In this document: positions 16,945 to 24,834 of the stretch, in pieces | Layout: each line of letters opens with the position of its first letter | Numbering within the stretch: position 1 is the first letter of the stretch | Assembly: GCA_947500035.1 (NCBI GenBank) | Contig: CANMQP010000005.1 | Location: forward strand, 744,001 to 808,000 | DNA length: 64,000 nt | Reading direction: 5' to 3' | From: an uncultured Kiloniellaceae bacterium | Lineage (GTDB): Bacteria > Pseudomonadota > Alphaproteobacteria > Kiloniellales > Kiloniellaceae | The notes under the pieces: generated by a model | What the model was told of the DNA's origin: nothing | What the model saw: only the letters and a program-made list of their open reading frames with translations | The model's database searches: none | Program-made: the position numbers and the translations under genes

Positions 16945-17523
16945 TTAACGCGTCGATATTTTTGTAGTTTTTTTGCCGGGCAACTCCTCACCCAATACCT
17001 CATTCATTCTGTCTTTCAGTATCTTTGTCGCATACGAAAGTTCGCACCCGGCCTTTTGTGCAAGCTCTTCACGCAGCTTGGTCCGGGTAGCATGCCGCGT
17101 TAGCCTGTCTCCGACAACCGTTCCATCCGCTAGGCAATCTTGCCATAGATCTTCAAGCTTCTGGCCTGCGGTCCGCGAGTCATTGGGAGCCGCGTCGGCG
17201 CCGATTGCCGTCCCAAGCCACCTTTCCAAATCAATCCGCCGAACGCCAATCTCGGTGATATGATCACGCCCCCCAAAGGGCAAATTCGGTTTAACAATCA
17301 CGTTTTTGTCCCAATCCGGCACTGCCCGATCCCAATCACCATACCTGATCACGCTGCGCGGCTGATCAGAACCCGAGCGCCCCAATATCTCTATTCGAGG
17401 CCCCCGGCTCGAAAACGCGTCAATAAGCGCCGGCTTTGATTCATCCTCAGAGAACCCCCTGTCGACCATAAACTGAAGGACTTCTTGTAAGGTGAGATAT
17501 TCTTTTGGTGGCAACTTTGGCAA
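16945..17523 (-). CDS. Element protein of unknown function between integrase and excisionase-like gene
   Basis: A 192-residue soluble protein. The opening (PPKEYLTLQEVLQFMVDRGF) resembles the start of helix-turn-helix proteins that read a site through an LTLxEA-type helix. The C-terminal part (TRTKLREELAQKAGCELSYA then KILKDRMNEVLGEELPG) is basic and helical. Its position between integrase and excisionase-like gene suggests a regulator of the lysogeny or excision switch, but the family is not recognised. Confidence 0.45.
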   Translation of the reverse strand: MPKLPPKEYLTLQEVLQFMVDRGFSEDESKPALIDAFSSRGPRIEILGRSGSDQPRSVIRYGDWDRAVPDWDKNVIVKPNLPFGGRDHITEIGVRRIDLERWLGTAIGADAAPNDSRTAGQKLEDLWQDCLADGTVVGDRLTRHATRTKLREELAQKAGCELSYATKILKDRMNEVLGEELPGKKTTKISTR

Positions 17524-17625
17524 CTACGCCTCCTGTCTGGCGCTCCTGTTTGATGGTGTGGACGGCGGAACCGGAACAGGAATCCGGTCTTTCAGCCGCT
17601 AAGCCTAGCCGCCCACGTTCGATAA

Positions 17626-18873
17626 CTATTCGTCTCCTGACGCCCTTGCCTTCCCCGCTATTTCCATGACCTTCCTGGAGTGATCATCCAGAGCCTTACG
17701 GGCGGGCTCTGCTCCAAGCCGGGCATAAACCAAAGTGGTTGCTAGGCTTGCGTGCCTCAGTCCATGACGGATGACATTCAGGTCTTCCCCTGCCGCCGTC
17801 ATCCAGGATCCGACCGTGCGTCTCAGATCATGAATGTGCAGGTCTTCACATCCGGCGGCTTTCCTGATCGCGGCCCAATGCTTATCGATGTTCACGAGTG
17901 GTCGGCCTAACCGCCTTCCCGGTAGCAAGAAGGGATTGCTCTCTTCGATCGGCAGAGCTTGGATGACGGCCATTGCGGAGCCGGTGAGCGGCACCGTCTG
18001 CTCGTCGTCGTTCATGCTCTTGGGGTCGGGAATGACAATTTGCTCATTCACCAGATCAACATAGGGCTCGGTCTCGTGTTTTGATCGCCGCAATCCAAGG
18101 ATTTCGGATTTGCGACACCCCGTCAGGAGAAAGAGCCATATGGCGCCCCTCACATAGACGTTGGGGCATTGGTCGATCTGCTTTGCCAGATTTGGCAGTT
18201 CGGACTCCCGCATGAAGCGTTTCCGCTTGCGTTCCCGGAACATCTCTATTTCTGCGGCCGGATTTTCAGCCCCTCGCTCAAAGAACCACAAGCTGGTGTC
18301 AGTATCGTCATAGCTGCCGGATATCCCGCGATTGAACATCGGGCGTAGGATCTGAATGTAACGATTTGCCTCGTAAGGCCCCAGCTTGCCGATCTTCGAC
18401 CGCAGGCCGTTCACCTCTGACCGCGTGATCCCTGCAGCCACGCGTCCTAGCCACGTCTTAGGGGTGTGCCGGCCAAACCTCCAGCGCATCTTTGTGACCG
18501 TCTTTGTCCCCTGCTCTTCCTTCTCCGCGAAGTAGGCGTCAGAAAGCTGCTTGAGGGTGCCCTGTGTCCTCTCCTGAGCCCGCTGCTCGGCAGGGTCGAC
18601 GCCGTCGGCAATCTGGGCAAGCTTCCTCCTGGCAAGCTTCCTGGCTTCCGTGAGTGTCAGCGTGCCATAGGTCGCAAGGGTGATTCGCTTCTTTTTTCCC
18701 TTGAAGCGGTAGGACAGCACGAACGCCTTTTCGCCGCCGGGATACACCCGCAAACCAAGGCCTCGAGTGTCGGTGTCGAACACAATATGCGTGCCGCCCT
18801 CATACGAGGTTCTATCAATCAGCGTCTTGGTCAGCTTGATCGCCATTACCACCTGCTCTAGCCGAGTACCCAT
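17626..18873 (-). CDS. int: Tyrosine-recombinase integrase with DUF4102 N-terminal domain
   Basis: A 415-residue site-specific recombinase. The N-terminal DUF4102 arm-binding domain (about 10-95) contains GLGLRVYPGG and RITLATYGTLTLTEARK. The catalytic domain has Arg254 (TGCRKSEILGLR), His348-x-x-Arg351 (HIHDLRRTVGSW), His374 (GLRHASLATT) and the nucleophile Tyr383 (TLVYARL). All five expected residues are present, so it is probably active. The start may instead be the ATG at 18846 (MAIKLTKTLID), which has AGGTGG before it. It lies head-on to the tRNA-Asn fragment at 19001-19050, as expected for an enzyme integrating into that tRNA. Two sets of direct repeats sit at and beyond its start. Confidence 0.93.
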   Translation of the reverse strand: MGTRLEQVVMAIKLTKTLIDRTSYEGGTHIVFDTDTRGLGLRVYPGGEKAFVLSYRFKGKKKRITLATYGTLTLTEARKLARRKLAQIADGVDPAEQRAQERTQGTLKQLSDAYFAEKEEQGTKTVTKMRWRFGRHTPKTWLGRVAAGITRSEVNGLRSKIGKLGPYEANRYIQILRPMFNRGISGSYDDTDTSLWFFERGAENPAAEIEMFRERKRKRFMRESELPNLAKQIDQCPNVYVRGAIWLFLLTGCRKSEILGLRRSKHETEPYVDLVNEQIVIPDPKSMNDDEQTVPLTGSAMAVIQALPIEESNPFLLPGRRLGRPLVNIDKHWAAIRKAAGCEDLHIHDLRRTVGSWMTAAGEDLNVIRHGLRHASLATTLVYARLGAEPARKALDDHSRKVMEIAGKARASGDE

Positions 18874-18964
18874 TGAGTACCCACCTTATAGCGACAACCA
18901 CACAGTGTACAGCGACAACGAGCACTACATAGAATCCCGGTTTCATGCGGCTTAGCGACAACCA
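18864..18964. repeat. Direct repeats in the int upstream / att region
   Basis: Three copies of AGCGACAAC(C/G)A occur at 18890-18900, 18911-18921 and 18954-18964, and two copies of GAGTACCCA at 18864-18872 and 18875-18883, the latter overlapping the int start. All are in the same orientation between the integrase and the tRNA fragment. This is the usual place for arm-type binding sites of the integrase or for excisionase sites. The spacing of the first two 11-mers (21 bp, two helical turns) suits cooperative binding. Confidence 0.55.
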
Positions 18965-19000
18965 AGATATGTATGGCTACACATGGAAATAGTCAGGAAA

Positions 19001-19050
19001 GGTGGCTGTTAACCACCTTGTCGCAGGTTCGAGTCCTGCCCGCGGAGCCA
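19001..19050 (+). pseudogene. 3' fragment of tRNA-Asn(GTT), element attachment site
   Basis: The anticodon arm GGTGGCTGTTAACCACC (anticodon GTT at 19008-19010), T arm GCAGGTTCGAGTCCTGC and acceptor 3' strand CCGCGGAGCCA with encoded CCA match the 3' part of tRNA-Asn. The 5' acceptor strand (TCCGCGG-type) and D arm are missing from the preceding bases, so this is not a complete tRNA. It is the displaced tRNA end left when the element integrated. Reading on the plus strand, the restored intact tRNA should be beyond the other end of the element, to the left. Confidence 0.85.
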
Positions 19051-19090
19051 ATTTCAGGCTTTTTGCCTTTATTCCCCAATAGATTTGATC

Positions 19091-21070
19091 TTAGTTCACC
19101 GCGCGATCGGTCGTCGTGGTATCCAGAACCAGGATGCAGTCCTGGCCTTTGCTTTTTATCTCGGCACAGGCCGTGGCCATGGTTTCCCGGTCCGCACCGA
19201 TCTTAGTTATGACGCGGAAGTAACCCGTGCCGGCGATCTCCGCTCTATGAACACCCAAGTCGAAACCCTTCAGCAGATCTTTGAAAGTTCCTTCAAACTG
19301 CTGATGGAGTTGAGACGCCTTCTCCGCCGAGCGCAGGGCCGCCAACTGAATGAGGAAGCGGTCTTCAAGAGGCTCGCTCTTGCTTGCCTGCCGCTCCGAG
19401 GCTCCTGACTTCAAAAGACTTTCCGGTTCCGGCAAGGGTTTGATTCCGGGGTCCGCCTTCTCGACGGCACGCGAATCCGTCCCGGTTGGCACGACCGCGG
19501 CGCTCAACTCATTGGATCGCGATCGGCCGGGTTTGACTGCTTTTGGACTCGGTTTATCTGCAGCGATATCCGATGCCGGTTGAAAAACAGCCTCTTCGGC
19601 AAGCGATTTGTCGTCAGAGGCTGTGATCGCCGCCGCAATGACCTCCGGCAGCTGTTCGATAGTCTCCTTCTCTACGGTGTCCTGGGTAAGCGCCTGAGCA
19701 TCATCCCGCGGCGGGGACGTCTCCGGCACTTGAAAGAGAAGACCTGTCGGCAGAGCGACCGCCACCAGGACGATAGAGGCGGCCACCGCATAGCGGGCCA
19801 GTGGCACGAAGCCTTTAGAAGGGGGAAGTCTGTCACTCGGCTCCGCAAGAGCGGCGCCATGATCAGCCTTATGCTTGTCGATTTCTTCTGCGAACGCCGG
19901 CAGAGTTTCCAGAGGCTCCTCTTCGGAACTCTTCCGATCCCCATCCTCCTCTTCCTCCTCGGGATCAGAGGGCGCATCCTCTGTAAGAATTCCTTCTTCA
20001 GTTAAGGCGTCGGAAAGCCCGGCGATGGACTCCCCGTTCTCGCCAGCTGCCATTGCTTCTCCCGGCTCGAGATCTGCCTTTGACTCCGGCTCAGGGTCAC
20101 TTGATGAATCGGATAATGGTTCGATGGCGCGTTCATTGACAGAGGACTCATGGTGGAGAATTCGGGCGTCAGGCGTTTCGGCCACTTCCGAGGCTGTCGC
20201 CATCTCGCTCTGTTTCTGAATCCCGGCGGCATCCGGCACACCGGCAAGGACCGTCAACAGACCCTCGTCCATCATATCCCGGGCAACGGCAGCCACCGCC
20301 TCGTGATCGATACGCTGCAGCTGCTCCAGGAAGCCATGCAACAACAGACGGTCACAGATGACGTTGATGCGCCTCGGAACGCCGTCACTCAACAGATGGA
20401 TCGCTTCGAGAGCAGGGCCGGAAAATTCGGGTTTACCGCTCCAGTTTGCAAAAGAGAGACGATGATAGATATAGCTGCGCGTATCGTCCGCATGCAGCGC
20501 TCCGAGATGACAGGATGTGACCACTCTCTGCCTTAGTTGCTCCATCCGCTCATCGGCCAGAGTTTCCCTGAACTCAGGCTGGCCGACCAGAAAGATCTGC
20601 AACAGAGATTCTCCGGGCAGGCTGAAGTTAGAGAGCATCCTGAGTTCCTCAAGCGAGGATTCCGGCAGATTTTGCACCTCATCGACGAAAAGGATCGGAC
20701 GCCGTCCCAACGCCCGCTCTTCCTCGAGAAAAGTGCGGATCCCCATAAGCAAAGAGGCTTTGTTTTCGGATTCCTGCTCGATGCCGAAGGTTGCCGCAAT
20801 AAGGGGCAACAGATCGTCGTGCTCGACGAGCGACGTCACGATGGTCCCGGTGACGTAGCGTGTTTCTTCCAGCTCGGAAAGAATGCGATTGACCAGCGTC
20901 GTCTTCCCGGCACCGACCTCGCCCGTGATGACGACAAAGCCCTCGGTCCGGTTCAACGCATACCTCAAATGTGCCAACGCCTTTTTATGGGGTTCGGCCA
21001 CATAGAAGAACCGGTGGTCGGGGTTCAGGCGGAACGGACTCCCCTTCAGGTCGTAGTATTCAGTGTACAT
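19091..21070 (-). CDS. ExeA-like AAA ATPase with transmembrane segment and C-terminal SPOR domain
   Basis: A 659-residue membrane protein. Residues about 1-270 are an ExeA/GspA-type AAA domain: Walker A GEVGAGKTT (50-58), Walker B ILFVDEVQNL with Asp130-Glu131, and later DGVPRRINVICDR. A long acidic disordered region (about 285-420) follows, then a single transmembrane helix near 425-447. The periplasmic part ends in a SPOR domain (about 580-655: FLIQLAALRSAEKASQLHQQ, GYFRVITKIG), which binds denuded peptidoglycan glycan strands. ATPases of this kind serve secretion or envelope machines that must pass the cell wall; the partner is not visible. The next genes on the same strand encode a TAXI receptor and a Sel1/coiled-coil protein. 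Confidence 0.85.
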   Translation of the reverse strand: MYTEYYDLKGSPFRLNPDHRFFYVAEPHKKALAHLRYALNRTEGFVVITGEVGAGKTTLVNRILSELEETRYVTGTIVTSLVEHDDLLPLIAATFGIEQESENKASLLMGIRTFLEEERALGRRPILFVDEVQNLPESSLEELRMLSNFSLPGESLLQIFLVGQPEFRETLADERMEQLRQRVVTSCHLGALHADDTRSYIYHRLSFANWSGKPEFSGPALEAIHLLSDGVPRRINVICDRLLLHGFLEQLQRIDHEAVAAVARDMMDEGLLTVLAGVPDAAGIQKQSEMATASEVAETPDARILHHESSVNERAIEPLSDSSSDPEPESKADLEPGEAMAAGENGESIAGLSDALTEEGILTEDAPSDPEEEEEDGDRKSSEEEPLETLPAFAEEIDKHKADHGAALAEPSDRLPPSKGFVPLARYAVAASIVLVAVALPTGLLFQVPETSPPRDDAQALTQDTVEKETIEQLPEVIAAAITASDDKSLAEEAVFQPASDIAADKPSPKAVKPGRSRSNELSAAVVPTGTDSRAVEKADPGIKPLPEPESLLKSGASERQASKSEPLEDRFLIQLAALRSAEKASQLHQQFEGTFKDLLKGFDLGVHRAEIAGTGYFRVITKIGADRETMATACAEIKSKGQDCILVLDTTTTDRAVN

Positions 21071-21126
21071 ATTGGCTCGCCGACAACGCGCCTCTCAGCC
21101 CTGGCGCAGAAAAAGTAGGTCTCGCG

Positions 21127-22230
21127 CTATTGGCTTTGACTTGCCTGCCATAGCTGGAAAAGTTTGAAGAGCTCTTCCTTGCTGGCGTCATCTGACAGCT
21201 TCTCGGAAAGAGAAGACTCCTGACTTGCCAGGAAAGCTTCGAATGCGGTCTTGGAGCTGTCGGTTTCGTCTCCGGCCACGATGTTTTTCGCCAGCCAGTC
21301 TTCCGCGGGCTGATAACGATTCCAGCCGGGCACAACGGCCGTCAGGCTGACCTCACGCCATTTACGATGGCGCGGCGCCTGCTGAAATTCGGCAAACTTC
21401 GAAAAGAAAGCGTCGATGAAGTTGATCGTCTTCTGCCGCCGCGGATGGTCTTGAGGCCAGTTGTAGACCGCCATCACGGCACCCACAGCCAAGGTTTTGA
21501 CCGCTTCGCCTTCCGCGATGAGCTGCGGATAATCATCATGGGAAAAGCGGGATGGCAGATAGGTCTCGAGAATTTTTTCCGTCAGGGGGACCGGAAGCAA
21601 CTTCAGTCCGTTATCGGCCTCGAAGCTGTTGAAGAGCTGCGCCGGCTTGCCCGCGACATACACCAGTCCGGCGATCTCGCCCGACTTGATCTTTTCCAGG
21701 GCCAGTCCCTGGTCGAAGCTGACAGGCTCCGGTGCGACTCCGAGACGGTCGAAGACGATGGAAGCGGTCATGAAGGTGCCGCTGCCCTGAACGCCGAAGT
21801 TGACCTTCTTGCCCGCCAGGTCTTCGACGCTTTCAATGTCTTTCGAGACCAGCAAGTGGAACTCTTCATTATAGAGCTTGGTGATGTAGTGAACCCGGCT
21901 GTCGATCGTAGGATGCCGGTTCGATTCTTTGACGAAGGCGAAAACGTCGGACTGCACGATGCCGATATCGATACCGCGAAGATAGAGAATGTCATCGATG
22001 TTCTGGACCGAGCCCTTGCCCATGATCGGGAGGACGCGCAGATCCTCATTGTTGTCCAGCACCGAGGCGAGATCCGTTGCAATCCGGATATAGGTTCCAT
22101 TGATCCCGCCCGAGATGATGCTCACGGTCCCTTTGTTGATCTGCTCCCGCAGATCGTCAGCCGCATGAGCGGATCCCGCTCCCAGCAGAAAAAGGCCCCC
22201 GATCACTGTTCGAACTAGTCTTCTCAACAT
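21127..22230 (-). CDS. TAXI-family TRAP transporter solute receptor
   Basis: From the ATG at 22230 (preceded by GGGGAG) it has 367 residues. It has a signal peptide (RTVIGGLFLLGAGSAHA) and the TAXI receptor pattern: SIISGGINGTYIRIATDLA, GKGSVQNIDDI, DIGIVQSDV, GKKVNFGVQGSGTF. TAXI receptors bind small organic acids or amino acids in the periplasm and deliver them to a fused DctQM membrane protein. No such protein is encoded within 40 kb here. The gene lies between the SPOR ATPase and the Sel1 protein on the same strand, so a sensory or envelope role is possible. A GTG at 22248 is a less likely start. Confidence 0.85.
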   Translation of the reverse strand: MLRRLVRTVIGGLFLLGAGSAHAADDLREQINKGTVSIISGGINGTYIRIATDLASVLDNNEDLRVLPIMGKGSVQNIDDILYLRGIDIGIVQSDVFAFVKESNRHPTIDSRVHYITKLYNEEFHLLVSKDIESVEDLAGKKVNFGVQGSGTFMTASIVFDRLGVAPEPVSFDQGLALEKIKSGEIAGLVYVAGKPAQLFNSFEADNGLKLLPVPLTEKILETYLPSRFSHDDYPQLIAEGEAVKTLAVGAVMAVYNWPQDHPRRQKTINFIDAFFSKFAEFQQAPRHRKWREVSLTAVVPGWNRYQPAEDWLAKNIVAGDETDSSKTAFEAFLASQESSLSEKLSDDASKEELFKLFQLWQASQSQ

Positions 22231-22283
22231 TTTCTCTCCCCCTGACACTCTTTATTCCTCATGAATATTCGAAAATCCTGTGC

Positions 22284-24488
22284 TTACCGTTGCTCCCAAA
22301 TCTGCAGTGCCTTAAGCCGCTCGATTGCATCTGGATCGCCGGCTTCGATCGCGATTTGGTACCATTCTTTCGCCTTTTCAGGCTGGCCCGGCGCGCCGAC
22401 CACGTTCAGGCTTTGCAGGTATAACGGATCGTAAGTCTTAGCGATCTCAGTGGCCGCCTGCTTGTTCCCGCTGTCCATGGAGAGCTCGTAAAACAACCGG
22501 GCGGATGCGATGTCGCCAAGTGCAAGGAACTCACTGCCCCGTTTCAGGTTTGGATCATCGTCGTTGTCGTTTGATGATACCGCTGCGGTTTGCACGGCCC
22601 GCAACACCGGAGCTTCTTTTGCAGACACCTCCGTAGCAATCTCTTCAGCGGCCGGTCGTTCCGCGGTTTCCGTTTTCGCCGAGAGCGCCTCCTCGGCCGA
22701 TTGAAGCGCAGCTTTCAGCGCCGATATTCTCTCTTCGGCTTCGGTGATCCGTTCCGTCAGGACGGCACTGTTATCGCGGGATGCCGCAGCCGATTGTCTG
22801 GACTCTTGAATCTCTTGCCGCGCGCGCGCCAGTTCACTCGCTTGCTCGGTTTTCAGTGACGCTATGACGGCTTCCGTCTCCGCCAGTTTGTTGTCCGCGG
22901 CCGTCAGCTTTTCATCCATCCGCGCAAGCTCTTCACGGACGCTGATCACTTCGCTCGCCTTGCTCGCGGCGTCCTGCTCCCGGAGTTTTGCCGCTGCGCT
23001 CACACGCGCCGCCTCCTGTGCCATGGAAGCATTTTCCTCTTCCAGTTCCGCCATCAGGGTCTTCGCCGAGTCCTCGGCAGCTTTCAGACTTTCTTCCAGG
23101 GCGGCGTTGCTGGCTTCCAAGCCCGCAACCACCTCTTGTGCAGCCGCCAGATCGCCGCTCAGTTTTTCTGTATCGGCTTCCGCGCGTGCCTTTATGGTCG
23201 TCAGGTTTTCCGTAGCGGCGGTAAGTTCTTTTTGAAGTTCAGCAACCTCAACATCCGCTGACAGGCGCGCCTTGACTTCCGCCTCCGCCGCAGCCTCCGT
23301 CGCCTCCAGCTGCCCGGTGAGTTTCTCGATATCCGTTTGCGCCGCCGCCAAGGCCTGAGCTGTGGTGGCCGCCCCTTCATGACCTTCGGCGACCTGTGCC
23401 GTGAGTACGGCGATTTCCTTGCGCGCCAGTTCAAGGTCTTCAAGGGTGGCTACCGCTTCAGCCTCCAACTTTTTTACCGCTGAATTGAGCGCCTGGATCT
23501 CGTTGTTTGCCAATGAGAGCGCATCAGCACTGCGTGCGGCCTCGTCCGACGCGACCTGCGCAGCCGCTTCCAGACTTGCTGTTTTCTGTGCCGTCGCCGC
23601 CGCTTCTTGGGTCAAGGCGGTTAGCTCGGCCCGGGCTTCTATGGTTTGGGCTTCCAGGCGTGCGACGGTCTTGTCGTGGTCCAGTTTCAGCTTTGCATTC
23701 TCTTCCTCGGCTTCATTCAGCCTTTCACCGAGGGCCGCGTTCTCTATTTCCGCCCTGGCCAGTTCTTGTGCCGTCAGCTTTGCATCCTCTGCAGATATTT
23801 CAGGTAATGCTGCGGGACCAGGCGCAGGCAGTAGAAGCGGCTCCACCCCAGCCGCCACGAGTGCCCGAACCTGAGCAGCCGCGTCCTTGTGACCGCTGTC
23901 AGCGGCGCGAAGATACCAGGCCAGGGCCAGTCCCTGACTCTGCTTCAGGAGCAGTCCTTCATTTCGCAGTTGCCCGAGGACAAATTGAGCAGGCGCGTAA
24001 CCAGCGTTCGCTGACTTGCGGAGCCATTTTTCTGCAAGGCCCGCGTCCTCCTCGGCGCCCTCGCCACGGAAATGGGCAAGCCCCAGATTGTATTGACCTG
24101 CCGAATGCCCCTGCTCAGCCGCTGCGCGCCAGTACTCCACGGCCCGAACCGGGTCGGCCGTGCCCTCACTGCCTTCGGCTGTAAGTTCGCCCAACCGGTT
24201 TTGCGCATCGGCGAGGCCTCGCTGTGCCGCGGTCTCGTACCATTCAATGGCGCGCCCGATGTTCTTTTCGTCTGAAACGCGATCGAGATCGTAGAGGCGG
24301 GCCAGGCGGTATTGGGCCCGAACATCACCGCGCGCCGCAAGGATTTTCCACGTCGCCAGCGCTCCGGCTCTATCGCCGGCGTAGAGAGAATCAAGTGCGG
24401 TTTCGTAGCTTTGGCTCAGGGCTGAGTGAGGGAGCAGAAGAGCGGGTCCAAGCAGCCACACCAGCAATCTAAACTCGACGAGTTTCAC
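22284..24488 (-). CDS. Periplasmic Sel1-repeat protein with a long coiled coil
   Basis: I chose the GTG at 24488 because it opens directly into a good signal peptide (VEFRLLVWLLGPALLL, then ALS-Q), giving 734 residues; a GTG at 24518 adds ten residues. After the signal come about four Sel1 repeats (A..WYETAAQRGLADAQNRLG-type, to about residue 210). A coiled coil of roughly 370 residues follows, almost wholly Ala/Glu/Leu/Lys heptads. The C-terminal 90 residues carry two further Sel1-like units (GSEFLALGDIASARLFYELS; GQPEKAKEWYQIAIEAGDPD). Sel1 repeats mediate protein-protein contacts. With the TAXI receptor and SPOR ATPase downstream it may form one envelope assembly (inference). Confidence 0.8.
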   Translation of the reverse strand: MKLVEFRLLVWLLGPALLLPHSALSQSYETALDSLYAGDRAGALATWKILAARGDVRAQYRLARLYDLDRVSDEKNIGRAIEWYETAAQRGLADAQNRLGELTAEGSEGTADPVRAVEYWRAAAEQGHSAGQYNLGLAHFRGEGAEEDAGLAEKWLRKSANAGYAPAQFVLGQLRNEGLLLKQSQGLALAWYLRAADSGHKDAAAQVRALVAAGVEPLLLPAPGPAALPEISAEDAKLTAQELARAEIENAALGERLNEAEEENAKLKLDHDKTVARLEAQTIEARAELTALTQEAAATAQKTASLEAAAQVASDEAARSADALSLANNEIQALNSAVKKLEAEAVATLEDLELARKEIAVLTAQVAEGHEGAATTAQALAAAQTDIEKLTGQLEATEAAAEAEVKARLSADVEVAELQKELTAATENLTTIKARAEADTEKLSGDLAAAQEVVAGLEASNAALEESLKAAEDSAKTLMAELEEENASMAQEAARVSAAAKLREQDAASKASEVISVREELARMDEKLTAADNKLAETEAVIASLKTEQASELARARQEIQESRQSAAASRDNSAVLTERITEAEERISALKAALQSAEEALSAKTETAERPAAEEIATEVSAKEAPVLRAVQTAAVSSNDNDDDPNLKRGSEFLALGDIASARLFYELSMDSGNKQAATEIAKTYDPLYLQSLNVVGAPGQPEKAKEWYQIAIEAGDPDAIERLKALQIWEQR

Positions 24489-24834
24489 AGCTCCAGGTCC
24501 CCCAAACCATTCGAACACTCACAAATTTAATATAGCACCTCAGGATAGGAAATATACAACTGTGTACATGCAAATTGATCTGAACGATGAATTGATCGAG
24601 AGCAGACCTCACCCGTTTGGGGTACAAACCGGTTTCGAGCAGAGAACCACCCTGAAGGAATCGGATCTCCAGCGTCTTTCCTGCGCGTGGCCAATATCAT
24701 GACGAGCGCTGAAGATTTGAGGAAAATCGGGATTGGACAGGAGTCCAGACCCGGAACGATAAGGGCACGGTGAATAGGCTGAAGCCCTGAGCCTGCCGAA
24801 GACCGAAGCCCAACCGCAGTCGGCTAGAACAGGA
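24489..24834. other. Intergenic region upstream of the Sel1 gene
   Basis: No gene is visible. On the minus strand, TTGTAT and TATATT boxes within 24520-24560 could form the promoter of the Sel1-TAXI-ATPase group. The rest, next to the 3' end of the enolase-superfamily gene, shows no convincing terminator. Confidence 0.4.

Larger units (their letters stand above)
4327..19050 (-). mobile_element. Prophage-like integrated element, right end at a tRNA-Asn fragment
   Basis: All genes from the integrase (18873) down to 4327 lie on the minus strand in one nearly gapless series. They include integrase, excisionase-like, PC4-like, primase, DUF3987 ATPase and DNA-ejection-type genes. The right end is a 3' tRNA-Asn fragment beside the integrase. 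In tRNA integration the intact tRNA lies at the other end, here the left, and I find no second copy within 1-19000. The left boundary is therefore outside the window or lost, and the Rhs module may lie inside the element. The left limit given is the end of the last phage-like gene, not a mapped att site. Capsid, portal, terminase and tail genes are absent from the window. Confidence 0.75.

Noticed and set aside
18976-19050. Complete tRNA-Asn gene
   Set aside because: The 5' acceptor strand and D arm cannot be found in the 27 bases before the anticodon arm, so only the 3' part is present.
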